NCBI GenBank assembly: GCA_023429135.1
Contig: JAEYWD010000032.1
Span: 98,556-162,555, forward strand
Origin: Bacteroidota bacterium
Lineage (GTDB): Bacteria; Bacteroidota; Bacteroidia; Bacteroidales; JAAUTT01
Direction of reading: 5' to 3'
DNA length: 64,000 nt
The notes below the pieces were generated by a model. The model had not been told where the DNA came from and ran no database searches. It saw only the letters and a list, made by a program, of their open reading frames with translations. Below are positions 55,206-63,446 of the stretch, one piece after another. The translations under genes and the position numbers were made by a program. Position 1 is the stretch's first letter. Every line of letters starts with the position of its first letter.

Positions 55206-55991
55206 ATGAAAAGCACCATATTTTATTTTCTGAAACGGGGTTTATTTATTTTACTTATAACGCTTCTTTTTACCCAATTACAAGCCCAGGTTAAAATTGC
55301 TGTAAGCAAGCCTTACGAATCGTACGAAAAGTGGCTGAAAGCTGCCGATTCCAATGCCATTCCTGTTGGAATGTATTCTCTCAGGATAGATTCGGCCCTG
55401 CGCTTATTGGAAGGCTGCAGCGGTTTGCTTTTAACAGGAGGCGAAGATGTTGATCCGGTAAATTATGGCAAGCTGAACGAGTTGAATAGATGCGAGGAAA
55501 TAGACCGATACCGCGATTCGCTTGAATTTGCGCTTATTAAAAAAGCTGTGGAGTTGAAGATGCCCATTTTTGGAATTTGTCGTGGCGAGCAGATTTTGAA
55601 CGTATATTTCGGAGGAACGCTCTATACCGATATCCCTTCGGATATTGATACAACCGTAAAACACCGCTGTCCTCCGGGCTCAAAGGAATGTTTGCACAAT
55701 GTCACTATTCTGCAGAATACCAGGTTAGCAAAAATTACAGGACAAAAATCGGGAACGGTAAATAGTTATCATCATCAGGCTGTTGAGAAGGTGGCCCCCG
55801 GATTTAAGATCACTGCCTACAGCGATAATAAAGTTCCCGAGGCCATTGAATCGGATGGCTCAAAAGTGAAATCCTTTGTGATGGGCGTGCAATGGCATCC
55901 CGAACGGCTCACTCAAAACCCGCAGTTATCAAAACCACTGGGAGAATATTTTCTAAGTGAAGTGAAAAAGTATCGGATGGCCGGAAAATAA
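55206..55991 (+). CDS. Secreted class-I glutamine-amidotransferase-like (peptidase C26) protein
   Basis: ATG at 55206 is chosen because it opens a signal peptide (KRGLFILLITLLFTQLQAQ). The frame also extends to a TTG at 55071. The 261-residue product has the gamma-glutamyl hydrolase / PuuD-type fold: GLLLTGGEDVDPVNYG near 73, nucleophile Cys125 in FGICRGEQ, and His231/Glu233 in VQWHPERL. The family hydrolyses gamma-glutamyl bonds, for example in gamma-glutamyl-GABA. A secreted location is unusual for cytoplasmic PuuD and suggests action on gamma-glutamyl compounds in the periplasm (inference). It stands alone, divergent from SusC. Confidence 0.82.
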   Translation: MKSTIFYFLKRGLFILLITLLFTQLQAQVKIAVSKPYESYEKWLKAADSNAIPVGMYSLRIDSALRLLEGCSGLLLTGGEDVDPVNYGKLNELNRCEEIDRYRDSLEFALIKKAVELKMPIFGICRGEQILNVYFGGTLYTDIPSDIDTTVKHRCPPGSKECLHNVTILQNTRLAKITGQKSGTVNSYHHQAVEKVAPGFKITAYSDNKVPEAIESDGSKVKSFVMGVQWHPERLTQNPQLSKPLGEYFLSEVKKYRMAGK

Positions 55992-56306
55992 GGATCGGAC
56001 ACATTTAGGTCATAGGGACTTAATCAAATATTTACACATCCTTTAAAACATATAAAAACGACTTTTCACGCAGCCTCTTTCTTATTCAGCAATTTTCTAG
56101 TAAGGAAACGAGAATAACGGGTAGGAGCAAGTGGTATAAAAAATTGCCGGGATAGTATGATATTCAAGGATTGTAGCCCGCTTCAACTTTTGTGTATCTT
56201 GACTGGAATTCGTCCGCAAACGGTAACTTTTCATACCATCAACTATATGGCACATTAAAAAAATAGCACACACAGACGATTCAATGATACAAGAAATAAC
56301 ATCTTA
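55992..56306. other. Intergenic stretch with a solitary repeat end
   Basis: No gene is seen. GACTTTTCACGCAGCCTC at 56060-56077 matches the right end of the element at 28772-28892, but no left partner was found. The rest leads into the TrmH fragment. Confidence 0.5.
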
Positions 56307-56546
56307 AAAGACGATAAAATACAACAGGCGAAAAGCCTTAATTCATCGAAAGGACGGATTGATAGCGGTAAATTTCTGATTGAAGGATACGAAGCGATTG
56401 AATGGGCAATAAACTCTGGGATTAAGATTGATTATATTCTTGCAACAAAGCAGACAAAAGGAGTTGATAAATCCTATTCCAATATAGATGCTATAGTTCA
56501 AACAAACGCAACCCCGACCAACAAATTACGTCTAGTAAAAAAGTAA
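56307..56546 (+). pseudogene. N-terminal fragment of a TrmH/SpoU-family RNA methyltransferase
   Basis: A frame without a start codon translates to about 79 residues including SSKGRIDSGKFLIEGYEAIE and INSGIKIDYILAT. This is the substrate-binding N-terminal domain of TrmH-type RNA 2'-O-methyltransferases. The frame ends at TAA 56544-56546, before any SPOUT catalytic domain, and the next gene begins at 56573. The missing start and missing catalytic part indicate a truncated remnant. Confidence 0.6.
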
Positions 56547-56572
56547 ATCGATTTAAATTTAATAAAAGACCC

Positions 56573-57574
56573 ATGAAAGATATAGCCAAACTTATAGCAA
56601 CAGGTATGTTGATTTTTTTGTCCTCTTGTGATAAACCTCTGTTAGGATATAAATATAACCATGGCAGCCTTCCTTCAACACCAGTAAATTTATCGGACTT
56701 TAACACAGAATTTGACGACTACAATTCCACGGCTCCCAGTTTAGGAGAACTAATTCCTTTTTGCTTTTCGACAAACAGGTATAGCAACGATAATAAGTTT
56801 GATATTATTTACATGCCAATGAATGTAAACTTTGATAAAACATCGGGTAACTTAAAAGTTACAAATAAATACGATAATTGGGGAGTATACATGGACGATT
56901 ATGAAGTTATTAAAACAGGAATAAATAAAATAAAAACAACAGGAAACGAATTTGGGCCAAATCTAATAACCGGATATAATTCAAATACTTTTAATTTCAC
57001 TTTGTTATATTCAACCGATGTAACAGGGAATTCTCAAATAAATTTTGTTTCGAACAGAACTAATAAGAATTTTTCGGAACCCAAAGAAGTTGAATTCTTA
57101 AATTCAGCGTTTGAAGATTTGTATCCAACTTTTAATACTGAGAAAACCAGGATTTATTTTTGCTCCAACAGGGATGGTGGGAATTTTGACCTCTTTTACA
57201 CGAATGTAAATCCGGAAATGGACATTGAATTATTGCTGTCAGATAAATCAAGCCGCGAGATATTGAAGGATAATTCATTGTCGAGCAGTGGGGATGATAA
57301 ATGCCCTTTTATATTTGGTAATAAAATGGTTTTTGTATCTAACAGGCCCGGCGGATTTGGCGGATATGATTTGTATTATAGCATTCTGGAAAATGGTGCA
57401 TGGAGTGAACCAATTAATTTTGGAGCAAAAATCAATACTGAATTTGATGAGTTCAGACCAATTTTAATTGATGAAGGCGTTTCGGAGACTCAAACAATGA
57501 TGGTGTTTTCATCAAACAGAACCGGTGGCTTAGGCGGTTTTGATTTGTATTTTGTTGGAATTGAAAATAAATAA
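56573..57574 (+). CDS. PD40-repeat lipoprotein
   Basis: The 333-residue protein has a lipoprotein signal (LIFLSSCDKP, Cys19) and TolB-like PD40 beta-propeller repeats: FCSNRDGGNFDLFYT, FVSNRPGGFGGYDLYYS and FSSNRTGGLGGFDLYFV, with further weaker repeats towards the N-terminus. Such propellers often act in protein-protein contacts at the outer membrane; Bacteroidota carry many, sometimes joined to OmpA domains, but none is present here. Function is unknown. It follows the TrmH fragment by 26 bases. Confidence 0.8.
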   Translation: MKDIAKLIATGMLIFLSSCDKPLLGYKYNHGSLPSTPVNLSDFNTEFDDYNSTAPSLGELIPFCFSTNRYSNDNKFDIIYMPMNVNFDKTSGNLKVTNKYDNWGVYMDDYEVIKTGINKIKTTGNEFGPNLITGYNSNTFNFTLLYSTDVTGNSQINFVSNRTNKNFSEPKEVEFLNSAFEDLYPTFNTEKTRIYFCSNRDGGNFDLFYTNVNPEMDIELLLSDKSSREILKDNSLSSSGDDKCPFIFGNKMVFVSNRPGGFGGYDLYYSILENGAWSEPINFGAKINTEFDEFRPILIDEGVSETQTMMVFSSNRTGGLGGFDLYFVGIENK

Positions 57575-57942
57575 GTGCTGTGTATAATAAATAGTTTGTA
57601 CCTGGGATATTTGGTGAAAATGGCTTTGTAATTAAATTAAACAAAACGCAGATGTGAAATCATCAAATTTTAGGATCGTTTAAATCTTCTTCACTGACTT
57701 TAACTTTATTTGGAACAACAGCTATCCTTCGAAACTGGATTTAGTTCAACAATGTGTATATATCACGCGGGTTCTAGACCTTCCGACCGCTATCGGGAGT
57801 GAAAGTTCAGAGCTCGCTTGCACGGGCGGTAATGGTGGATAATGAAGTGTTCACTAACTCCCGCAAGCTGCATACATCCTAAGTGGATATTCCAGCGATA
57901 CTGAAAGTTAGCGGTTTAAAAAATGTCACAAGAATTAAACTA
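57575..57942. other. 368-base intergenic region
   Basis: No gene is supported. A GC-richer patch near 57765-57870 contains an interrupted inverted repeat (CGGGAGTG / CACTAACTCCCG-like). ATCCTAAGTGGAT near 57877 is a small hairpin. No promoter was recognised. Confidence 0.45.
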
Positions 57943-58791
57943 ATGAGTACTGACCTTGAAATTTTTGATACCGAATTTGAAGTTTTGGAAGAAACCTGTG
58001 ATTCTGTAAAGATTATCAATTATGCCATGCTTATCTGCCAAACATTACCCATAGTATTGATTTGTATTCTTCCATTCATAATTATTCAAGTATTTCCAGG
58101 GATTATATTATTCTTAGCTTTTATTATTTCGATTATACTTTCGTGGGTGTTATATTGTATTATTGCTGTGAAATATATAATTAAAGCAATGATTTATTCC
58201 GAAGAAAGGTCGGTATTACTTGACTTTTCAACTAGAAAAAGATTGCTAATAAAAGCCGGTTTTTTTTCAAAAGTGTTTTACATTAGTAGAAAAGATAAAA
58301 AAGAAATAGAAAAATTACTATCAGATCCCACATATAAGAGAAACTCCGTTGAATTTAGAATTAGAACCTCTTTAACTTATCTTCTTCTATTTTTGTTCGG
58401 TTCCATTTTTGTTATCTTATTTAATCAAAATCCTGAAAACAAGGGACAAAAGATAAAATATTGGGCAACTATCGGTTTTGCCTTTTTGTGTCTAATTTAT
58501 TCATTAAGAGGATTACTTAACCGACAGACATTATTAACATTACTTCCACAAGGCATTAAATTACCTGAGAAAAACTTAATCACTTTCGATAAAATAAAAG
58601 ATTTTAAGATTGTAAAAAAGGGTTCCGGTCGGAGTTCGACTAAGTATATTACGTTTCAGCATCTTTCAAGCTATATGGGGAATGACACAATTATAACTGA
58701 AGAGCTAAGTTTTCAGAATTGCAATATTTCGGTTAAGAAACTTAATTATCACTATGATCTAAATTTGAAAAATTACAACGCTAATAAATAG
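57943..58791 (+). CDS. Hypothetical multi-pass membrane protein
   Basis: The ATG at 57943 is preferred over an in-frame GTG at 57883. The ~282-residue product has two adjacent long hydrophobic segments near residues 30-82 (VLICILPFIIIQVFPGIILF and the following stretch), and two more near 145-165 and 180-200 (YLLLFLFGSIFVILF; IGFAFLCLIYSLRG). A cytoplasm-like basic region (SRKDKKEIEKLL) lies between the pairs, and a soluble tail closes it. No family was recognised. Low GC content and A/T-rich codon use set it apart from the carbohydrate genes, suggesting possible acquisition. Confidence 0.65.
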   Translation: MSTDLEIFDTEFEVLEETCDSVKIINYAMLICQTLPIVLICILPFIIIQVFPGIILFLAFIISIILSWVLYCIIAVKYIIKAMIYSEERSVLLDFSTRKRLLIKAGFFSKVFYISRKDKKEIEKLLSDPTYKRNSVEFRIRTSLTYLLLFLFGSIFVILFNQNPENKGQKIKYWATIGFAFLCLIYSLRGLLNRQTLLTLLPQGIKLPEKNLITFDKIKDFKIVKKGSGRSSTKYITFQHLSSYMGNDTIITEELSFQNCNISVKKLNYHYDLNLKNYNANK

Positions 58792-58908
58792 GACTTCAAG
58801 TGGTCGGCATTTCCGATCTATCGGAACTCCTTAAACTACCGGCTACGGAATCCGTTTACCTGAAAAATCTATATTACTACAGGCTTCGGGAACCTCTATT
58901 GTGAACCA

Positions 58909-59946
58909 CTAATCCTTAAATGCATCCAGAGCTACTGTTGGTTTTCCTGTATCGTCGAAAGCTCCAAGCTTGTAGCCGTTCCAACTGTTGTACGATTGTG
59001 GTTCCCAGTAGAAAACGCCCAGGCATTTGTTGTTGTCAATCGCTTTGGCACGAGTAATCAGGTCGGTGAGAAATAGCTTGGCTGTTACAGCCTGATCGGC
59101 GGGCATTCCCACTTCGCATATCATTACTTCGGAACCATAACGGCTTATCATATCCTTAACATTGGCGATACATTTATCGTTAAAGTCGAGCCATTTGGCA
59201 GTTTCGGGGTAGAGCGACATGCCTATCACATCCCACTTACCTTGGTTTTGTTTCAAACCGTCGAACAACCACCGGAACAGACTGTTGTCCCAGCCATTAT
59301 GTACATGAACAATAACTTTGGTGTTGGGGAATACGGTCTTTACAGCATCGTATCCTGCATTGTTAAGTTTGGCATACTGAGCCATGTTTACTGAGGCTTT
59401 TCCATCTTCCCAGAGCATGCCGTTGCCGGTTTCGTTGCCTACCTGTACCCACTCAGGGGTAATGTTCCAGTTTTTCAACGCTGTTAACACCTCGGAGGTA
59501 TGGTTGGCTACAGCCGTGCAAAGATCATTAAACGACAGGTTGGTCCAGGCAGCAGGTTTGGTTTGTTTACCAGGATCGGCCCAGGTATCGCTGTAATGAA
59601 AGTCGATCATAACTTTCATCCCAAGATCTTTGGCTCGCTTGGCTTTCACCAGTACATCGGTTTTGTTGTTGTATCCATCGGCAGGGTTTACCCAAACCCT
59701 TAGGCGGATGGAATTCATCCCCAGGCTTTTCATCAGGGCCATGCATTCGGTTTTTATTCCGTTTTTATCGTAAAACAAAATGCCTTTGGCTTCCATTTCG
59801 GTTACCCAGCTAACATCGGCGCCTTTTGCAAAGTTGCTCGAATCTTTATCAGTTACCTGTGGCTTGTTTTCATCGTCCTTACCGCATGCAAACGAGAGCA
59901 TCACCAACAGACTTGCGGTTAATATTATACAAAATCGCTTCATCAT
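58909..59946 (-). CDS. GH53 endo-beta-1,4-galactanase (lipoprotein)
   Basis: The 345-residue protein has a lipoprotein signal (MLSFACGK, Cys21) and a complete GH53 (beta/alpha)8 barrel. The acid/base is Glu172 in QVGNETGNGML and the nucleophile is Glu278 in ICEVGMP. Other hallmarks are KGADVSWVTEME, SIRLRVWVNP and DFHYSDTWADPGKQ. GH53 enzymes cut beta-1,4-galactan, as in type I arabinogalactan of pectin, with retention. There is no SusC/D or other galactan gene beside it, so it is an isolated enzyme gene. A cell-surface location is likely from the lipid anchor. Confidence 0.93.
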   Translation of the reverse strand: MMKRFCIILTASLLVMLSFACGKDDENKPQVTDKDSSNFAKGADVSWVTEMEAKGILFYDKNGIKTECMALMKSLGMNSIRLRVWVNPADGYNNKTDVLVKAKRAKDLGMKVMIDFHYSDTWADPGKQTKPAAWTNLSFNDLCTAVANHTSEVLTALKNWNITPEWVQVGNETGNGMLWEDGKASVNMAQYAKLNNAGYDAVKTVFPNTKVIVHVHNGWDNSLFRWLFDGLKQNQGKWDVIGMSLYPETAKWLDFNDKCIANVKDMISRYGSEVMICEVGMPADQAVTAKLFLTDLITRAKAIDNNKCLGVFYWEPQSYNSWNGYKLGAFDDTGKPTVALDAFKD

Positions 59947-60051
59947 GTTTTCAAATAATTGATTTCAACTTTAAGATAAACCGGGGTCGTATCCTTTACA
60001 GATACAGCCCTGAGTCATTACTGATCTAATGTTTTTAGTACCTTCCCCCTT

Positions 60052-60197
60052 GAGCTTGTGAAAAGTTTTGAGCCACAAAGACACCAATTTACAAAGAAAT
60101 CACTGAGTACTAAAGTAGTAAAGACAAATCTTTGTGCATCTTTGGGGTCTTTTAGACTTAGTGGCATGATCTTAATTTTTAAATTTTACACAACCTC
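60052..60197. repeat. GAGGxTGTGTGAAAAG inverted-repeat element, copy 3
   Basis: The left end is GAGCTTGTGAAAAGTTTTGA and the right end AAATTTTACACAACCTC, imperfectly complementary. The interior holds a second repeat type (CCACAAAGACACC ... CTTTGTGCATCTTTG), comparable to the CTCTGTGGTT repeat near 27425. Confidence 0.55.
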
Positions 60198-60479
60198 AAA
60201 AAGAATGAAGACTCCAGGTAAAGTTACTAATTCACTGGTTCAAATGAACAGGTATTTTATAGAAAATCCACAGTAACATTACAGATCTTAACATGACCAT
60301 CCTGAGCGGGAGGTCAGGCTATAGTCAGAAACGGCGATGGCAGAAAGTCTGTATTCCCGTTGAGGTGTTGTATTGAATTTGAGCTCTTTCCTGGACCCAT
60401 CACTGAGTAATTCTTCAGGATATAGCAATTAAAAGGGGAGATGTTACAATTTCCAGTTACCAGTTTTGAAAACAATTTT

Positions 60480-60487
60480 TATATTTG
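60480..60487 (+). promoter_or_regulatory. Candidate -7 box (TATATTTG)
   Basis: TATATTTG fits TAnnTTTG and lies 25 bases before the membrane-protein start at 60513. A TTTG at 60465 is too close to be a -33 box, so the match is partial. Confidence 0.35.
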
Positions 60488-60512
60488 ATAAATAACCAAT
60501 TAACCTTAAGCC

Positions 60513-61031
60513 ATGGAAATTGTACAACAACACCCCAAAGAATACTTCAGAACTCTGAAGTTATTGCATATCGCCCTCATATTGGGACAAATACTTTTTG
60601 GCTTTGTTGTCGTTTTTGTTTTTACGAAAGGAGGGGTGATGGAGAACCCTCAGAGTTTTATTAATATAATTGATTACACCTTATTAGCTGCAACGGTTTG
60701 TTTTATTCCTGCCAGTTTTTATTTCTTTAGGTTGAAATTAGAAAAGCTGAAAGCCGCGACAGATCTCAAAATGAAAATGGATGGTTACCGAAGCGCTCTT
60801 ATTGTGCGGTATACCTTATTCGAAATACCGTCATTAATTTCCATCGTTGCGGTTATGCTAACAAGCAATTATATCTATTTGGTTGTCACGGGAATGATAA
60901 TTGTATTAATGCTGTTCCTGCGGCCAACCAAAGAAAGCACCATAAAAGATCTGGCGCTTGATATCCGCGAAATAGCCATCCTCGACGATCCGGATGCAAT
61001 CATTTCGGAATTTAGGAAATCAGATGATTAG
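60513..61031 (+). CDS. Hypothetical four-helix membrane protein
   Basis: This 172-residue protein has about four membrane segments: near 15-38 (LLHIALILGQILFGFVVVFV), 50-70 (IDYTLLAATVCFIPASFYFF), 95-115 (LIVRYTLFEIPSLISIVAVM) and 117-135 (YIYLVVTGMIIVLMLF). A short charged tail follows (RPTKESTIKDLALDIREIA). The pattern resembles small uncharacterised Bacteroidota membrane proteins, but no named family was recognised. It is 143 bases before the Hint-domain gene. Confidence 0.7.
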   Translation: MEIVQQHPKEYFRTLKLLHIALILGQILFGFVVVFVFTKGGVMENPQSFINIIDYTLLAATVCFIPASFYFFRLKLEKLKAATDLKMKMDGYRSALIVRYTLFEIPSLISIVAVMLTSNYIYLVVTGMIIVLMLFLRPTKESTIKDLALDIREIAILDDPDAIISEFRKSDD

Positions 61032-61174
61032 GATAGCTATTGGACGGTTTTCCAGCTATATTTCTTATGTTTTATAATGGCAATCATAATAGGCACCTTA
61101 AACCCCATAAACAAAAAGAACTATCGGGATATGATTTTTGAAACCTGTCAGATATTTAAATAAACTCCTTACAA

Positions 61175-62365
61175 ATGAGAGAATCACTTTTTTTACTGTT
61201 TTTGATGTTTGTCAACATTGCAGGATATTCACAGTCAAGGATCAAAGAAATAAACCCGTTACTGGGTGAAATTCCTGCAGTATCGGAAAATGATCAACGC
61301 CAAATAGAAAGAAGGGATGTTCTGCTCCAAAAAGAAAAACTAACGGCAGCCGAGCAACAGGAATTGAATAATATCGGGGAGAAATTTGATGAAACTAAAG
61401 AGAGTATCTGGGATGTTATGGGTGGCGGATGCAGTTGGTATTGCGGGGGAGGTCCCTATAAAATTATTGCTTCGTCATTCCTGCCTAAAAATGGAAGTAC
61501 CGAGTATACCCCCGACAATGCCCATGACTTAAGTTTTAAAACTGCCTGGGTGGAAGGGGCCAAAGGAAATGGAATAGGAGAGTATATTGAGTATTATTTT
61601 AAGAACGAAAGCCCTAGGATTACCGAAATAAAAATTTACGATGGTTATGTGAAGACTGATAAGGCCTGGAATGAAAATTCGCGGGTAAAGAAATTTGAAC
61701 TCAGTATAAATGGTGTTTCTTATGCCATTTTGAACCTCAAAGATACAAAAGCTGAGCAGCGTTTTAAGGTTCCGGCAATAGGACATCGGTCGGATAAAAA
61801 AGATCTGATTTTGAAATTTAAAATTCTGGATGTTTATCCCGGGACCAAATATGAGGATGTTGCTGTTACCGAAATATATTTTGACGGCCTGGATGTTCAT
61901 TGCCTTGGAAAAGGGACTCGAGTGCTGTTGCCCCATAATCGCACAAAAGTAATTGAGAACCTGAACACGGGCGATACTGTTATGACCTATGGCTACAAAG
62001 ACCCAGGGTTATCCGAAGCAATTATAGAAAAACTTGAAAAGGTGAAACACAAGAACCTTGTAAAATATCTCTTCGAAAATGGCACCAGTATTATAGCCAC
62101 CCAGGACCATCCTTTTCTGGTTGACGGCAAAGGATGGAGTTCACTATTACCTGATAACTCAGCGCAATATGCAGGTTATAAAAATGTCGGAAAGGTTAAT
62201 GAAGGCGATTTCTTTGAAATGATTGACGCCAAAGGAAAACTCTCAAAAGTTAAACTTCAGCATATTGAATACCTGGATCAGGAACAGGAGACCTATACCA
62301 TTTCGAAACTCCGTTTTGGACTTAATTTTATTGCCAACGGAATGATTGTTGGTGTTGAAGATTAG
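61175..62365 (+). CDS. Secreted protein with glycan-binding-like domain and C-terminal Hint domain
   Basis: The 396-residue protein has a signal peptide (about 1-20), then a Glu/Gln-rich helical stretch (33-78). Residues 95-238 form a discoidin/NADase-type glycan-binding-like beta-sandwich (EYTPDNAHDLSFKTAWVEG). A Hint (hedgehog/intein) module follows from Cys243 (HCLGKGTRVLL, VIENLNTGDTVMTYG) through TQDHPF (309-314) to the C-terminal FIANGMIVGVED. Hint domains self-process at their first Cys through an N-S acyl shift. No C-extein or toxin domain follows, so at most cleavage or ligation of the N-terminal part to a nucleophile would occur. Function is unknown; activity is inferred. Confidence 0.75.
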   Translation: MRESLFLLFLMFVNIAGYSQSRIKEINPLLGEIPAVSENDQRQIERRDVLLQKEKLTAAEQQELNNIGEKFDETKESIWDVMGGGCSWYCGGGPYKIIASSFLPKNGSTEYTPDNAHDLSFKTAWVEGAKGNGIGEYIEYYFKNESPRITEIKIYDGYVKTDKAWNENSRVKKFELSINGVSYAILNLKDTKAEQRFKVPAIGHRSDKKDLILKFKILDVYPGTKYEDVAVTEIYFDGLDVHCLGKGTRVLLPHNRTKVIENLNTGDTVMTYGYKDPGLSEAIIEKLEKVKHKNLVKYLFENGTSIIATQDHPFLVDGKGWSSLLPDNSAQYAGYKNVGKVNEGDFFEMIDAKGKLSKVKLQHIEYLDQEQETYTISKLRFGLNFIANGMIVGVED

Positions 62366-62437
62366 GTTTATTAAAAGCCAAAGTAGATGATCGCACTTTG
62401 CGATGCTTTGTAGGTTAAACATCGGCGATACTCTGGA

Positions 62438-62547
62438 CTGAAATGAAATAAGGTTCTTTTTCAGGAAACCTTATTTATAAATTGTATTTTGACCTTAGTA
62501 CAAATGATCACAAATTTTAACTAACCTTATTCCCCTTATTTTAATGT
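62438..62547. repeat. MITE-like inverted-repeat element, copy B
   Basis: It shares block order and most bases with copy A (4012-4122): GAAATGAAATAAGGTTCTTT, GAAACCTTATT, ATTGTATTTTGACCTTAGTA, and an end block CCTTATTCCCCTTATTTTAA. Its terminal repeats are less perfect than in copy A. It lies directly upstream of the LytTR regulator. Confidence 0.7.
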
Positions 62548-62709
62548 ATTGAGGTGCCCAGTTATTTGGTACGTGCCAGATTTTCTGATGGCTCATCACG
62601 CCAAAAAAACCTGAATTCTGGTATAAAAATTGTGGTGACAGAGAAAGTTTCATGTTTTAGACCCAATAATTACCGGATAATATTAAAACTAACCGTTAAG
62701 CCTGTACTT

Positions 62710-63042
62710 ATGAAAGAAGCCAATAACATCATCTGGGTACAAACCTACATTTATAAGAAAAAAGTGGATACCGATGCAATTCTGTTTTGCAGGGCTGTAA
62801 ACCATAAAACCGAGATCTATTTTTATCCCGAAGGGAAACTTGAAGGCGTGAACCATTCCCTTGCCGAAATTGAAAATATGCTCCCCTCCGCCAGATTTTT
62901 CAGGTGTAACCGCCAATACATTGTTAATTTGGAAAAAGTCGACTCTTACTCGGAAAAAATACTCGAATTGGTTTTGATCAACGGCGAAAAGATACCTCTA
63001 GCCAAAGAGAGAAAGGAAGAGCTGCTGCGGTTGTTAGTTTAG
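62710..63042 (+). CDS. LytTR-domain transcriptional regulator
   Basis: The product is a stand-alone LytTR DNA-binding domain without a receiver: ILFCRAVNHKTEIYF, SLAEIENMLPSARFFRCNRQ, YIVNLEKVDSYS and LVLINGEKIPLAKERKEELL follow the family profile to the end. ATG at 62710 (110 residues) fits the domain; a GTG at 62554 would add 52 residues with no recognisable pattern, so the shorter form is preferred. LytTR proteins bind DNA through a beta-fold and regulate virulence, competence or surface functions. The target is unknown. A MITE-like repeat lies upstream and YccF is convergent. Confidence 0.75.
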   Translation: MKEANNIIWVQTYIYKKKVDTDAILFCRAVNHKTEIYFYPEGKLEGVNHSLAEIENMLPSARFFRCNRQYIVNLEKVDSYSEKILELVLINGEKIPLAKERKEELLRLLV

Positions 63043-63077
63043 GGATTAGCTGTTAGGGGTTTAGGCTATAGTTTTCT

Positions 63078-63446
63078 CTACACCACTTCTCTTCCAAACG
63101 GCGTTAGCGCAAGCGAGGCCAGTTTAAAATGCTGTACCCCAAACGGTATCCCGATAATGGTGATGCAGAGCAGCAGTCCGAATACAAAATGCGTGAGACA
63201 GATCCAGATACCGCCAAAGATTAACCAGAAAAAATTCATGAAGGTAGAAAGGCATCCCGGATTGCCCTTTTTAATCTGAATGGTTTTTCCGAATGGCCAA
63301 AGTGCCAGTCCGGCCAGTTTGAAGGTTTGAAATCCGAATGGTATTCCGATAATGGTGATGCAGAGCAGTATACTTGAAATCATGTATTCGATTGCTGTAA
63401 TCAGTCCGCCAAACACGAGCCATATTATATTCCCTAAAAATGACAT
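63078..63446 (-). CDS. YccF domain inner-membrane protein
   Basis: The 122-residue protein shows two copies of the YccF/DUF307 motif: ILLCITIIGIPFGFQTFKLA and, about 65 residues later, LLLCITIIGIPFGVQHFKLA, each followed by ALxPFG. Each copy contains a hydrophobic segment, with others near LGNIIWLVFGGLITAIEYMI. The function of the family is unknown, and it is widely conserved. The gene converges on the LytTR gene with a 35-base gap. Confidence 0.9.
   Translation of the reverse strand: MSFLGNIIWLVFGGLITAIEYMISSILLCITIIGIPFGFQTFKLAGLALWPFGKTIQIKKGNPGCLSTFMNFFWLIFGGIWICLTHFVFGLLLCITIIGIPFGVQHFKLASLALTPFGREVV

Larger units (their letters stand above)
59947..60512. other. 566-base intergenic region rich in repeats
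   Basis: It contains the inverted-repeat element at 60052-60197 and a candidate -7 box at 60480. The short plus-strand frame over the repeat (60058-60276) is not considered coding. The rest shows nothing clear. Confidence 0.55.

Noticed and set aside
57850..57912. CTAAC ... GTTAG ends resembling an integron attC site
   Set aside because: The inner L-type boxes and a self-complementary stem are not convincing, no second site lies on the other side of the 57943 gene, and no integrase is in the window.
60058..60276. Plus-strand 72-residue open frame
   Set aside because: It lies over an intergenic repeat element (60052-60197) and reads as repeat translation.
62554..62709. GTG start giving a 162-residue LytTR protein
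   Set aside because: The extra 52 residues show no family pattern and sit directly next to the MITE-like element; the ATG at 62710 covers the full domain.
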